DNA of 64,000 nt from JAVBMJ01 sp031552535 (GTDB lineage Bacteria; Bacteroidota; Bacteroidia; Bacteroidales; Rikenellaceae), in assembly GCA_031552535.1 (NCBI GenBank), contig JAVBMJ010000011.1, positions 1-64,000 on the forward strand, given 5' to 3'. Position numbers and translations under genes: made by a program. The stretch's first letter is position 1. Every line of letters begins with the position of its first letter. Under the pieces are notes generated by a model. The model was given only the letters and a program-made list of their open reading frames with translations, was not told where the DNA came from and did not search any database. This document shows, one piece after another, positions 52,744-62,290 of the stretch.

Positions 52744-54813
52744 TTATGACACCTTGGGGCGTGCTCTGTGGCGCAGGAAGTCCGACGGTTTGCGCTGAGT
52801 CTTCGGCGGACGTATAAAGTCGAGCGGGTAGCGCACCAGCAGCCGTGAAAGATATAGCATAAAGCGCCTGTAGTGCCTGAAACGCACCTTGCGCGAGAAC
52901 AGTGCCGTGAAGAAGGCGAGCGAAAAACTGACAAGGAAATTTAGAAATCCTATCATCAAAACCCCGACGGTGGTCCATATGAGGTCGGAGGTCGAAACAT
53001 TAAAGCCCAATCCCTGCAACCCGATTGCAAAATTACCGGTAGATATTGTTATGTGGCGTATATCGAAACTTATGCCGAACGTATCGCCCACAAATCCGGC
53101 CATTCCCAGAAAAAAACCAAGGCAGAGGTTCCCCATTATTCCTCCCAGGTGGTGCCCCGTGTAGTCGGCTATTTTTTCGACCTTCGAGCCCGTCAGGCGG
53201 CTGCGCAGCCACGGGTGCTGGCGCAGGCGTTCGGGAATATTGCCATAGATTGCCAGATTGTCGAAGAATCCCGAAATAATTCCCGACAGGTAGAGAAATA
53301 TCCCTGTGAAGCAGGCGTACAACAGGCTAAGCGACTTGAGCGGATTCTGATTATCCAGCATCGCCTGGGCCGCAGCGCCGTCGACTATCGGAAAGCCGAA
53401 AACAATGTTCCATAGCCATGCGATGCACAAAGTCAACGGAAATACTATCGCCAGATTGCCGACAAACGACGCCGTCTGGCTGCGGACTACCTCCGAAACC
53501 AGTATTGCCAACTCCGCCAGATTGGGGTGGTTCCGGTTGGGGCCGTCGAGCGAACTTGCTATTGCCGACGCCGTCATGGCCGGCTGCTTGGTAGCCAATG
53601 TCGATCCCGAAGCGTAGATGCCTATAAAGCCGGCGGCATAGTTAACACTATAGGCGAAACCCTGCCAGAATGGAGCCAGACGTATGAAGTGGAACAGCGA
53701 TTTTATTATGGCGACAAACGAAATTATCACTCCTCCGCCCATGGCCGAACGTAGCATCTGCCAATACTCCTTGCGCGTAACGGTAATATAGTGCTCTCCA
53801 GTATTGCGCTCGTGCTCGGCTATGCGGTAAGCAAGGAATTCTATGTTGTCGTGCACCAGTGATCGCAGACTCGTCTTGGTGTTTTCATTCTTGACAATGG
53901 CCCTGAAATGATGCACCACACGCCCTGGATCGGCAATCTTATCACGCGAAACGATGTCGAGTATCATCCGTATGCGGTCGATCAGCTGCCCGAGGCGCAA
54001 CATAACGTAGGTTTGATGCAGGCTGGTGCCATACTCACTTATCCCGTCGCGTATGCGCCCAATCACCAATTCGCATTGCGACAGCTCCTCCGAGAGCCTT
54101 TCGGCGACGGCAGCCGGGTTCCCCTCCGCAGAACCGCCCTCACCAAGCAACATAGCCAGTTCGAGGGTGGTGCGGTTCTGTTTTATGAACAGCAGTTGTT
54201 CTTCATCGTCTATGCAGCGCTGTATATCGGGTTCGACCCCCAGGGCACTTATACGGCTCGACGTTATACACAACGACTTGCATAACCGTACGACAGTCTT
54301 CTCTCCATCGATATGTCGGTCGAGGTTGAGAGTGTCGAACAACCCGATCCATACACGCTCGTCGACCCCTTCGACCCACCGGTAGTCGGTTTTGCGACAA
54401 AAAAGAGTATCGATGGCATGACTGAAACTCCCCGGGCTCCTCAAAGGAGGCAATATTTTATGTTTAAGCCTCTTACGCAGTTCCCTGAAAAAATTATGCT
54501 CGCTGTTTATTCCGCTTTCGTTAAGCACTTCCGTAACATTGGATCCGGCAAAAACCTTTAACACCAACTCCCGAAAGGTCGCAAGCAGAACTTCGTCGCC
54601 TTCCAATATCCCCGTCAGGTATGCCAGTTGCCCCTGCGCATGCCGGATGTTGATATACGGGAACGGGCGTATCTCCTGCACGATACCGGCAAGAATATCG
54701 AGGCTGTCGTCCTGCAAGGTGTCGTACCCGCGCAGGGCTTCAAGTCTCGTAGCGAGACGCCGGCGCGGTTCGGAGACCGGTTGCGACTGTTTCCTGCGGC
54801 CCATATCCAACAT
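52744..54813 (-). CDS. PF10136-type 'site-specific recombinase' membrane protein
   Basis: The 689-residue protein has a soluble helical N-terminal half and, from about residue 360, several hydrophobic segments (IISFVAIIKSLFHFIRLAP, FVGNLAIVFPLTLCIAWLW, LGFFLGMAGFVGDTFGI, VGVLMIGFLNFLVSFSLAFF). The pattern RHITISTGNFAIGLQGLG is typical of the family named 'site-specific recombinase' (Gcr). No recombinase catalytic residues are visible and the membrane topology makes a DNA recombinase unlikely. An alternative ATG lies 3 codons in. A hypothetical gene lies 5 bp upstream on the same strand and is probably cotranscribed. Confidence 0.82.
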   Translation of the reverse strand: MLDMGRRKQSQPVSEPRRRLATRLEALRGYDTLQDDSLDILAGIVQEIRPFPYINIRHAQGQLAYLTGILEGDEVLLATFRELVLKVFAGSNVTEVLNESGINSEHNFFRELRKRLKHKILPPLRSPGSFSHAIDTLFCRKTDYRWVEGVDERVWIGLFDTLNLDRHIDGEKTVVRLCKSLCITSSRISALGVEPDIQRCIDDEEQLLFIKQNRTTLELAMLLGEGGSAEGNPAAVAERLSEELSQCELVIGRIRDGISEYGTSLHQTYVMLRLGQLIDRIRMILDIVSRDKIADPGRVVHHFRAIVKNENTKTSLRSLVHDNIEFLAYRIAEHERNTGEHYITVTRKEYWQMLRSAMGGGVIISFVAIIKSLFHFIRLAPFWQGFAYSVNYAAGFIGIYASGSTLATKQPAMTASAIASSLDGPNRNHPNLAELAILVSEVVRSQTASFVGNLAIVFPLTLCIAWLWNIVFGFPIVDGAAAQAMLDNQNPLKSLSLLYACFTGIFLYLSGIISGFFDNLAIYGNIPERLRQHPWLRSRLTGSKVEKIADYTGHHLGGIMGNLCLGFFLGMAGFVGDTFGISFDIRHITISTGNFAIGLQGLGFNVSTSDLIWTTVGVLMIGFLNFLVSFSLAFFTALFSRKVRFRHYRRFMLYLSRLLVRYPLDFIRPPKTQRKPSDFLRHRARPKVS

Positions 54814-54818
54814 AGCGG

Positions 54819-55241
54819 CTATTTGTACATATCGGGGGTTATCGTATACTCAAACAGCATCTGCCCGTCGTCGTAGCGATAGAAGTGGTGAATCGTTATT
54901 TTGTATTTTTCAAATACTCTGCTGTTGGACGAATTGCGTGCCATATCCCGCAGGCTCCGAGTCATAACGCGCCCGAACTCACCGGCATTTATCGAATCGC
55001 GCGGAAGGCCCACTATAGTATAATAATAGCTGTAGTCCCGCGGGCGCGACGATGTGATGCTGTCCATCCTGGTTATGTGGTCTATCATCCGGGGGCATTC
55101 GGCTTTGGCTTTGCACATCGATCCGGCCAGCATGGCGTCGACATCTGCCGCTGAAGGCTCCGACAACGACCTGAACAAAAATATTGCACCCGCCACGACA
55201 ACTACGGATAACACAGCAACCAATATATTCCTGCTATTCAT
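54819..55241 (-). CDS. Small membrane-anchored protein of unknown function
   Basis: From the ATG at 55241 the product is 140 residues. It has one N-terminal membrane segment (ILVAVLSVVVVAGAIFLF) and a soluble part with CKAKAECPRMIDHITRMDSI and YDDGQMLFEYTITPDMY, which looks like a small periplasmic domain. I do not recognise a family. It ends 5 bp before the PF10136-type gene. Confidence 0.7.
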   Translation of the reverse strand: MNSRNILVAVLSVVVVAGAIFLFRSLSEPSAADVDAMLAGSMCKAKAECPRMIDHITRMDSITSSRPRDYSYYYTIVGLPRDSINAGEFGRVMTRSLRDMARNSSNSRVFEKYKITIHHFYRYDDGQMLFEYTITPDMYK

Positions 55242-55297
55242 AAATCTCAAATTATTCCCGGGTCCACCTGATTTTCAAAAACCTAAAAAGACCCTAT

Positions 55298-56593
55298 TTA
55301 TTGTTTCCTTCCTGTAATTATCTCCCATAGCTTCGTTCTCAGTCCCGAAGCCTGAAGTCCCGAGTTAAGGCGTGTGGGGTATACCCTGTTGCTGAGGAAC
55401 ACCATGAAAAGGTCGCGACCGGGGTCGATCCATATTATACATCCCGTATATCCGGTATGTCCGTATCCACCGGAAAAGGGCGACGACTGTGGCCGGCGGT
55501 CGAAGCCCAAAGCACGGTGGATATTGCGTGCGTAAGCGGGCTCTCTGGTAAACAACTCCACGGTTGATCCCTTTATGATCTGCTCCCCCTGGTACTTTCC
55601 GCCACCGAGCATCATCATGCAGAATTTGGCAAGGTCGCCGGCAGATGAAAAAACGCCTGCATTGCCGCCTCCGCCTCCGTTGAGCGCTGCCAGATCGTCA
55701 TGTACGTAACCACATAGCAGATTGCGCCTCAAGAACATATCGTTCTCCGTAGGGACTATCTCCTCAGGCGGGTAACGGTCGAGCGGATAGTAGCCCGTAC
55801 GTTCCATGTCGAGACGTGCAAAAAGGTCGCGCGAAAACAATTCCAAAGTGGTTCCCGACACACGTTCCACGATCAATTTCAAAATATAGAAATTGGTGTC
55901 GCAATAGCGGTATGTACCGCGCAGTTTCGGGTTGTAGTCTCTTATAATCTCGCCCGTTATAAGCGTGTCGATCATGGGATTGACAAAAAGGCTATCGCCC
56001 GCCCTGCGCCAGCCGTCGCATGGAATGGCCGAGGCATAATCGCTGCAAAGGCCCACAGTGCGGCACATATACGACGACTTGTCGACCTGTAGCGGGTATT
56101 CCTCGCTGCGTTTGAGGCTCATCAGGTTGCCTCCTGCCGGATTGGCCAGTATGTAGCTCCATACGCCAAGTTGCCTGAACCCCGAGGTGTGCGTCAACAA
56201 TTGCGAGACCGTCACCGCCCCCGCTCCCGTCCCCCGGTATTCTTCGAGATACTCACCCACATGACGGCCGAGTGCCACACGGCCCTGGTCGTAAAGCACC
56301 ATAATGGCGAATGTCGTCGAGACTATCTTGGTGCACGAAGCTATATCGTAAAGGTCGTTGGCCGAGACCCCGCGCTGACGTTGATAATCGTGATAGCCGT
56401 AATATCCTGTGAATAGCACCCCGTCACGATTGCCCACCGCGACCTGCGCTCCGGGAAAATACTTGTGGACGATCCCGGCGTTTACCGTCGAGTCGATCCT
56501 GCGGATCGTCTCACGGTTCAATCCACCTCCCTTGGCTACAACCGCGCAGAAGCATAAGCATGCCGGCGCCACCCATCTCTTAATAGTCTGCAT
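55298..56593 (-). CDS. Beta-lactamase-related serine hydrolase
   Basis: From the ATG at 56593 the product is 431 residues with a signal peptide. The SxxK motif Ser86-Cys-Thr-Lys89 (YDIASCTKIVSTTFA) and the second-site tyrosine in YRYCDTNFYIL (Y-x-N-like) mark a class C beta-lactamase/esterase-type fold, and HTGYTG serves as the third motif. It would be periplasmic. Its position behind glmS, namZ and the GH20 gene suggests a role in cell-wall fragment processing, as a peptidase or deacylase. A role in antibiotic resistance is not indicated. Confidence 0.87.
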   Translation of the reverse strand: MQTIKRWVAPACLCFCAVVAKGGGLNRETIRRIDSTVNAGIVHKYFPGAQVAVGNRDGVLFTGYYGYHDYQRQRGVSANDLYDIASCTKIVSTTFAIMVLYDQGRVALGRHVGEYLEEYRGTGAGAVTVSQLLTHTSGFRQLGVWSYILANPAGGNLMSLKRSEEYPLQVDKSSYMCRTVGLCSDYASAIPCDGWRRAGDSLFVNPMIDTLITGEIIRDYNPKLRGTYRYCDTNFYILKLIVERVSGTTLELFSRDLFARLDMERTGYYPLDRYPPEEIVPTENDMFLRRNLLCGYVHDDLAALNGGGGGNAGVFSSAGDLAKFCMMMLGGGKYQGEQIIKGSTVELFTREPAYARNIHRALGFDRRPQSSPFSGGYGHTGYTGCIIWIDPGRDLFMVFLSNRVYPTRLNSGLQASGLRTKLWEIITGRKQ

Positions 56594-56628
56594 TCCCCCC
56601 GCTCCCATACCTCTTTGCGCGGTTAACT

Positions 56629-59127
56629 TTATGGTTTTATGTGAAGGTCATGCAATATGACATACTCTTCACCGTTGCCGTCAACCGTGGGACGAACCCG
56701 GACCGCCATGACCGGTGCAGTGGGATGCACCGTGCAGCGTCCCATCGAGAATGTCCCGGCCGGGGTGTAGGTATTACCGTCGTAGCTCAATTCCACACAT
56801 CCCCGGGTGATTATATTACGTTGCAGGAACCCGAAGCCGGTCACCACCTCCATACTGCTACATTTCACAGGTCGCTCGAAGGTATAGAGGAACCAGTCTT
56901 TCTTCCGTGGCGTGGTATAGGTCACGAACCATGACCCCATCCTGTAATCAGCCGCATAAGACAACCTCGAATGCCTTACCGGTGGCAACGAGCTGGTGAA
57001 CGTAACCTTGGGCTGGACGTAAGGAGAACGCCACATCTCCACCTTGACATCCACCGGCATGGTACCGCTGTTTTTGATCTCCACCTTGAGTACGCCCTTG
57101 CGTGAAACCGCATCGGCCAGGAAACTCTCGTAACGCTCGGGGCGAAGACGGGTGGCGCTTGCGACGACCGTGCGCTTCACATCGCCCGCCTCGATGATCA
57201 TCGAACGTAATGTCACGGTATTATCGGACGGGATAAACCTTACATTCCAATATCCGTCGGCATCGATAAGGCCGTCGAGCGGAATCTCGAATATCTTGGT
57301 CCCGGAAGCTCCGGACTTCAGGCGTACCGGCACTACCGGCTGCACGCTTTCGCCTCCGTTTCCCAGGTAGAACGCCCTGAAGCGCAGGTTCATCATATCG
57401 CCCGTGATCCTGTCCGGCGCAAGGGGCGAGGTTATCTGCGGTTCGCTGCCATCGGTAGTGTATCGCACTTCGGCCCCGGCAAACGGAACTTTAACCTCCA
57501 CCGTGCCATTCCCGTATATCGCCTCCGGAGAAAACATCCTGTATTTAATTTTCATGGCGGCCAACCTGGCCAGATGTCCCGACGTGAGGCGCCCGTAAAA
57601 GTCATTCCACTCCCGCGACTCTTCGCTGCACCACCCCACTTCGGCCAGCGCGCATGCACGCGGAAACATCTGGTACTCCACATACCACGGCGGCGAACTC
57701 AATGCAGCCTCGCACCACAGCGCCGACTCGAACCCTATGACGTTCGACGTTTGGCCGGATTTAAACCCCATCCGGTTCATTCCGAACGAATAAAGCCTCT
57801 CGGTCGACACCATCCATGCCCAGTTCAGACCCATATCGGTAGGGCTCTGTATCATGTCGATATAGAAATACTGCGACGGCATCACCACCGTGGGATAGCC
57901 GTTAGCCGCAGCTTTCAGGCTCTTGCCCACGTCCTGCCAGCCGTAGACCCTGCTACCCTTCGAAAGTTTACCGCTTTCAGCAGCTTCGTCCCACACGGCC
58001 ATCGTGCGTCCGTACTTATTCAATATCCGCTCCATCCGGGCCATGAAATGGTCGGTGATCTGATCCAGCGCCTTGCCTGATCCCTTTTTTACCAGCCTGG
58101 CGCAGTCGGGGCATGCTTCCCACTGCCCGGGATCGACCTCGTCGCCGCCAATGTGGATCACCTTCGACGGGAAAAGGGCGCATATTTCGCCTATCACAGC
58201 GTCCAGCATCGCATAGTTCGACTCCTTCGATACACACCACACATTGCGAAAGTCGTATCCCGCGGCCGTAGAGTCGACTTTGCCTCCGCACAATATCCCA
58301 GGGTAGATCCTTGCCGCCGCACGGCTGTGACCCGGCAGGTCTATCTCCGGTATGATCTCTATATTACGGAAGCGTGCATATTCAACCACCTCGCGTATCT
58401 CGTCCTGGGTATAGTAACCACCATATCTGGCATCCCAACTGCCGTAAATCGCTTTCACCGGCAAGTCGCTACCGCGGAACCCGCCGCGGCGGGCCAGGTC
58501 GGGATAACTCTTTATCTCTACACGCCAACCCTCGTCATCGGCCAGGTGCCAGTGGAAATGGTTGATTTTATGGTGCGAAAGTTTATCGATCAGGCGAATC
58601 ACCCCATCCTTGCCCGTGAAGGTCCGCGCCACGTCGAGCATTATCGAGCGGTATGGAAACGCGGGATAATCCTCTATCGAAGTGCACGCTACGACGGGCA
58701 TCTGCCCCGGTTCTTTGCTGTAAACCGTAGAAGGCATCAGTTGCAGCAACGTTTGTATAGCGTAAAAGAGTCCGGCCCTGTCTACCCCGGCAAGAGTCAC
58801 CGAGGACGGAGCGACATCCACCCTGTAACCTTCGGCAGGAAGTCCCATTGCCGGATCTATAGACAACAGAATAAAATTGGCCGCAGGAGCCTTATCCACT
58901 ACCGGCAAAGTTTTACCCACGGCCGGAGCCATATACTCATTGAGATAACCGGCCAAATCCGCAGCCTGTCCCGTTGCCACTATGACCATTTGCGGGTTGA
59001 TCGAAACCGACCCCTCGCCCGGAACCTCCCTGACCGGTTTTGGTACGAGATTGCTTCCTTCGCCGCGGGCGGTTACCCCTGACGATAACATAACTCCCAC
59101 AACCAATGCTAATTTCAGATACTTCAT
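56629..59127 (-). CDS. GH20 beta-N-acetylhexosaminidase
   Basis: From the ATG at 59127 the product is 832 residues with a signal peptide (LALVVGVMLSSGVTARGEG). An N-terminal GH20b domain precedes the catalytic barrel, with HWHLADDEGWRVEIKSYPDL and the Asp329-Glu330 pair in HIGGDEVDPGQW as catalytic residues. The C-terminal third (chitobiase-like and F5/8-type beta domains) includes EVRYTTDGSEP. The enzyme releases terminal GlcNAc or GalNAc. It follows namZ by 19 bp on the same strand. Confidence 0.93.
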   Translation of the reverse strand: MKYLKLALVVGVMLSSGVTARGEGSNLVPKPVREVPGEGSVSINPQMVIVATGQAADLAGYLNEYMAPAVGKTLPVVDKAPAANFILLSIDPAMGLPAEGYRVDVAPSSVTLAGVDRAGLFYAIQTLLQLMPSTVYSKEPGQMPVVACTSIEDYPAFPYRSIMLDVARTFTGKDGVIRLIDKLSHHKINHFHWHLADDEGWRVEIKSYPDLARRGGFRGSDLPVKAIYGSWDARYGGYYTQDEIREVVEYARFRNIEIIPEIDLPGHSRAAARIYPGILCGGKVDSTAAGYDFRNVWCVSKESNYAMLDAVIGEICALFPSKVIHIGGDEVDPGQWEACPDCARLVKKGSGKALDQITDHFMARMERILNKYGRTMAVWDEAAESGKLSKGSRVYGWQDVGKSLKAAANGYPTVVMPSQYFYIDMIQSPTDMGLNWAWMVSTERLYSFGMNRMGFKSGQTSNVIGFESALWCEAALSSPPWYVEYQMFPRACALAEVGWCSEESREWNDFYGRLTSGHLARLAAMKIKYRMFSPEAIYGNGTVEVKVPFAGAEVRYTTDGSEPQITSPLAPDRITGDMMNLRFRAFYLGNGGESVQPVVPVRLKSGASGTKIFEIPLDGLIDADGYWNVRFIPSDNTVTLRSMIIEAGDVKRTVVASATRLRPERYESFLADAVSRKGVLKVEIKNSGTMPVDVKVEMWRSPYVQPKVTFTSSLPPVRHSRLSYAADYRMGSWFVTYTTPRKKDWFLYTFERPVKCSSMEVVTGFGFLQRNIITRGCVELSYDGNTYTPAGTFSMGRCTVHPTAPVMAVRVRPTVDGNGEEYVILHDLHIKP

Positions 59128-59146
59128 TATTCTGTGATTATTGTTT

Positions 59147-60310
59147 TTACTCTTCGTAAAGCAGATATGGACGGCGTTTTGTTTTGAATGCCTCCACATC
59201 TCCGTGCCATAGTCCCCTGATCTCGGCGGCAGTGCAGCCCTCCCGTATCAACTCTCTGACATATCCTACTCCGATCAGTTTTTCGAACATGGGCGTAAAG
59301 AATTTATCGCCCATACCCGTCGCGTCGTAAGCCTCGATCAGCCAACCCAGGTCTATGCCATAACCGGTGATCTCATCATCGGAAGGTTCGTTACGCAGAT
59401 CGCGGCCAAAACATTTCACATCCTTCAGCGGAGGATTTTTGGCTCCAGGCAAACCGTGGGGCGTAAATACGAACGGGTAGCCCTTCATCGCCGGATGGCC
59501 GAACACCTGGAACGGGAATGCCGTCCCGCGACCTATGCTTACGGGCGTACCCTCGAAATAACACAACGACGGATAAAGGTAAACAGCCCTCAGGTTCGGC
59601 AGGTTCGGCGACGGGGCGACATCGATCTCAGTCCGCGTCCGGTGCGTGTAATTAAGGCATGGCACTACCGTCAGGTCACACTTTGCACCCCCCTCCAACC
59701 ACCCTTCGCCATTTATCATCCGTGCCAATTCGCCCAATGTCATCCCATGTACGACAGGTATGGGATGCATCCCCACAAACGAGCGGTAACGTTGTTCGAT
59801 CACCGGCCCGTCGACATAAAAACCGTTGGGATTCGGACGGTCCAGTACCACGAAACGTACTCCATTTTCGGCACAAGACTCCATAACCAGGTGCATCGTC
59901 GAGAGGTAGGTGTAAAACCTCACCCCTACGTCCTGAATGTCGAAAACCACGACGTCTACTTTTGCAATATCCTCTTTCTTCGGTTTGCGCGAAGCTCCAT
60001 ATAACGACACCACCGGTAAACCGGTAGCCTTGTCGGTATATCCCGCCACCTTCTCCCCGGCATCGGCTCCGCCGCGGAATCCGTGTTCCGGGGCAAAAAC
60101 CACTCGGACATCGACACCCCACCGCAACAACGTATCGACTATATGCGTTGCACCCACAATGCCTGTATGGTTTGTCACCACTCCCACCTTCGCCCCCTTC
60201 AAAAGCGGCAGATAGACATCTGTCCGCATATCGCCTGCGATAACGCCGGTCCCGTACGCAACCAGCACCGGCGTAAGCGATAACAGTAAAACTGCGACGA
60301 TCCTTCTCAT
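59147..60310 (-). CDS. namZ: NamZ-type exo-beta-N-acetylmuramidase (DUF1343, GH171)
   Basis: The 387-residue protein has a signal peptide (IVAVLLLSLTPVLVAYGTG) and the DUF1343 motifs GVVTNHTGIVG and VFAPEHGFRG with Glu75-His76, VVFDIQDVGVRFYTYLSTMH and VLDRPNPNG. The characterised Bacillus subtilis NamZ releases MurNAc from the non-reducing end of muropeptide glycans. Its ATG overlaps the glmS stop by 4 bp, so translation is coupled. The GH20 gene comes next. The overall set points to cell-wall recycling or scavenging. Confidence 0.9.
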   Translation of the reverse strand: MRRIVAVLLLSLTPVLVAYGTGVIAGDMRTDVYLPLLKGAKVGVVTNHTGIVGATHIVDTLLRWGVDVRVVFAPEHGFRGGADAGEKVAGYTDKATGLPVVSLYGASRKPKKEDIAKVDVVVFDIQDVGVRFYTYLSTMHLVMESCAENGVRFVVLDRPNPNGFYVDGPVIEQRYRSFVGMHPIPVVHGMTLGELARMINGEGWLEGGAKCDLTVVPCLNYTHRTRTEIDVAPSPNLPNLRAVYLYPSLCYFEGTPVSIGRGTAFPFQVFGHPAMKGYPFVFTPHGLPGAKNPPLKDVKCFGRDLRNEPSDDEITGYGIDLGWLIEAYDATGMGDKFFTPMFEKLIGVGYVRELIREGCTAAEIRGLWHGDVEAFKTKRRPYLLYEE

Positions 60311-62151
60311 TCCACTGTCACTGATTTAGCCAGGTTACGCGGCTGGTCCACATCACGCCCTTTGTTGACGGCGATATAGTAAGCGAGCAACTGCAACGGG
60401 ACCGATACCAGAACCGGCGACAGACACTCCACAGTAGAGGGCACCGGGATGCAGTAGTCGGCTATGCGGCTGACATTGGCATCGCCCTCGGTGACGATGG
60501 CCATGACGCGTCCGCCACGAGCCTTGATCTCCTGAATGTTGCTCACCGTCTTTTCATAAACACTGTCAGAGGTAGCGATAACCACTGTAGGCATTTCATT
60601 GTCTATTAATGCTATAGGACCATGCTTCATCTCGGCGGCAGGGTATCCTTCTGCGTGGATATACGATATTTCCTTCAATTTCAATGCTCCCTCCAACGCT
60701 GCAGGATAGTTGTAGCCACGGCCCAGATAAAGGAAATTATGCGCATAGGTAAATATCTTCGACAGGTCGCCTATACGGGCGTCGAGTTTGAGCACTTGTT
60801 CTATCTGCGAAGGCAGTTTTTGAAGGTGCGACACCACATTTACAAAATCGGACTCCGTCATCGTACCCTTCTCCCGCGCTATCGTGAGCGCAAGCATCGC
60901 CAAAACCGTGACCTGGCCGGTAAACGCCTTGGTCGAAGCCACACCTATCTCGGGCCCCACATGTATATACGCCCCTGAATCGGTGGCGCGCGCTATCGAA
61001 GAACCGACGACATTGCATATGCCGAATATAAACGCCCCCCGGGACCTGGCGAGTTCCACTGCGGCCAGAGTGTCGGCCGTTTCGCCCGACTGCGAAACAG
61101 CAATGACAATGTCATCCTTGTCGATAACAGGATTACGGTAGCGGAACTCTGAAGCATACTCCACCTCGACCGGAATACGGCACATCTCCTCGATGAGGTA
61201 CATCCCTATCAGCGAAGCATGCCACGACGTGCCGCAAGCGACGATGATTATCCGTTTGGCCCCCAGAAAGCGCTCACGGTTGTCCAGAACCCCCGACAGC
61301 ACGACATTCGTCCCCTCGACATTGATCCTTCCCCGGATACAGTCTGTGATCGTGCGCGGCTGTTCATAAATCTCCTTGAGCATGAAATGTGGAAATCCGC
61401 CCCTCTCCAACTGGCTTATGGTCATGGCCAGTTTCTTTATATCGAGTTCGCTCTCCGCATTATTCAGATCGACCACCCTCAACGGCTTGTTGCGATTAAT
61501 GATAGCCACCTCCCCATCCTGAAGATAGACCACACGGTCGGAGTATTCCACTATGGGCGTTGCATCCGAAGCGAGAAAATATTCGTTGTCGCCGATGCCG
61601 ACAACAAGAGGACTGCTCTTACGCGCTGCGATTATTTCGTCGGTGTTCGATTTTTCGATCACCGCGATGGCATAAGCCCCCACCACCTCGCGCAAGGCAA
61701 GTTGTACCGCCTCGATCAGCGTACAGTCGTTCGTATGACGGATATACTCTATAAGCTGAACCAACACCTCGGTATCGGTGCTGCTACGGAAAGAATAACC
61801 GTTCTCAATCAGCGCCTCCTTCAATACCGTATGGTTTTCTATAATCCCGTTATGGATCAGAGCCAGCGTTTCGGTTTCGGAGTAATGGGGATGTGCGTTT
61901 TCGTTATTCGGCTCCCCGTGGGTAGCCCACCGTGTGTGGGCTATGCCTATATGGCCGCTTATGTCTTTGTTTTTTATAAAACTTTCCAGGTCGGCGACCT
62001 TGCCTTTGCATTTATAGACATTGAGGCCCCCCCCCGGCTCTACCAGGGCCACTCCCGCGCTGTCGTATCCCCGGTACTCAAGCCTGCGGAGACCTTTTAC
62101 AAGAATGGGATACGCCTCGCGCCATCCCACGTAACCTACTATCCCGCACAT
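60307..62151 (-). CDS. glmS: Glucosamine-6-phosphate synthase
   Basis: The true start is the ATG at 62151, giving MCGIVGYVG with the N-terminal nucleophile Cys2; a frame to 62436 lacks similarity. The 614-residue product has the glutaminase domain with THGEPNNENAHPH and two SIS domains (CGTSWHASLIGMYLIEEM, SQSGETADTLAA, SYIHAEGYPAAEMKHGPIALI). The C-terminal PRNLAKSVTVE is intact. It makes glucosamine-6-P from fructose-6-P and glutamine. No glmS ribozyme is visible upstream, only a promoter. Confidence 0.97.
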   Translation of the reverse strand: MCGIVGYVGWREAYPILVKGLRRLEYRGYDSAGVALVEPGGGLNVYKCKGKVADLESFIKNKDISGHIGIAHTRWATHGEPNNENAHPHYSETETLALIHNGIIENHTVLKEALIENGYSFRSSTDTEVLVQLIEYIRHTNDCTLIEAVQLALREVVGAYAIAVIEKSNTDEIIAARKSSPLVVGIGDNEYFLASDATPIVEYSDRVVYLQDGEVAIINRNKPLRVVDLNNAESELDIKKLAMTISQLERGGFPHFMLKEIYEQPRTITDCIRGRINVEGTNVVLSGVLDNRERFLGAKRIIIVACGTSWHASLIGMYLIEEMCRIPVEVEYASEFRYRNPVIDKDDIVIAVSQSGETADTLAAVELARSRGAFIFGICNVVGSSIARATDSGAYIHVGPEIGVASTKAFTGQVTVLAMLALTIAREKGTMTESDFVNVVSHLQKLPSQIEQVLKLDARIGDLSKIFTYAHNFLYLGRGYNYPAALEGALKLKEISYIHAEGYPAAEMKHGPIALIDNEMPTVVIATSDSVYEKTVSNIQEIKARGGRVMAIVTEGDANVSRIADYCIPVPSTVECLSPVLVSVPLQLLAYYIAVNKGRDVDQPRNLAKSVTVE

Positions 62152-62177
62152 AATGCCGTGGTTAATTTTTAATTTTA

Positions 62178-62185
62178 CAAATATA
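62178..62185 (-). promoter_or_regulatory. -7 box for the glmS operon
   Basis: The reverse strand reads TATATTTG, 26 nt upstream of the glmS start. It faces the mazG promoter box, so the two promoters are divergent and close. Confidence 0.6.
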
Positions 62186-62206
62186 AGATTTTTTCCTCTA
62201 AAATCA

Positions 62207-62214
62207 TACCTTTG
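62207..62214 (+). promoter_or_regulatory. -7 box for mazG
   Basis: TACCTTTG matches TAnnTTTG and leaves a leader of about 70 nt before the ATG at 62291. Confidence 0.55.
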
Positions 62215-62290
62215 TGTGACGCAACGGGATACGGCATGCCACCGTAACAGATAGCGGGTGTCTGATATACAATACCATAGCAAATAAAAT

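Noticed and set aside
52744..54813. True DNA site-specific recombinase or integrase
   Set aside because: Membrane segments and lack of catalytic motifs argue against it in spite of the family name.
55298..56593. Antibiotic-resistance beta-lactamase
   Set aside because: The SxxK fold is shared with many esterases and peptidases. The context is cell-wall and amino-sugar genes, so a resistance call is not justified.
61219..62172. 317-codon open frame opposite glmS
   Set aside because: It is antisense to the glutaminase and SIS domains of glmS, with no domain of its own.
62152..62290. glmS ribozyme
   Set aside because: The space upstream of glmS is short and AT-rich with two divergent promoter boxes. 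No ribozyme core was recognised.
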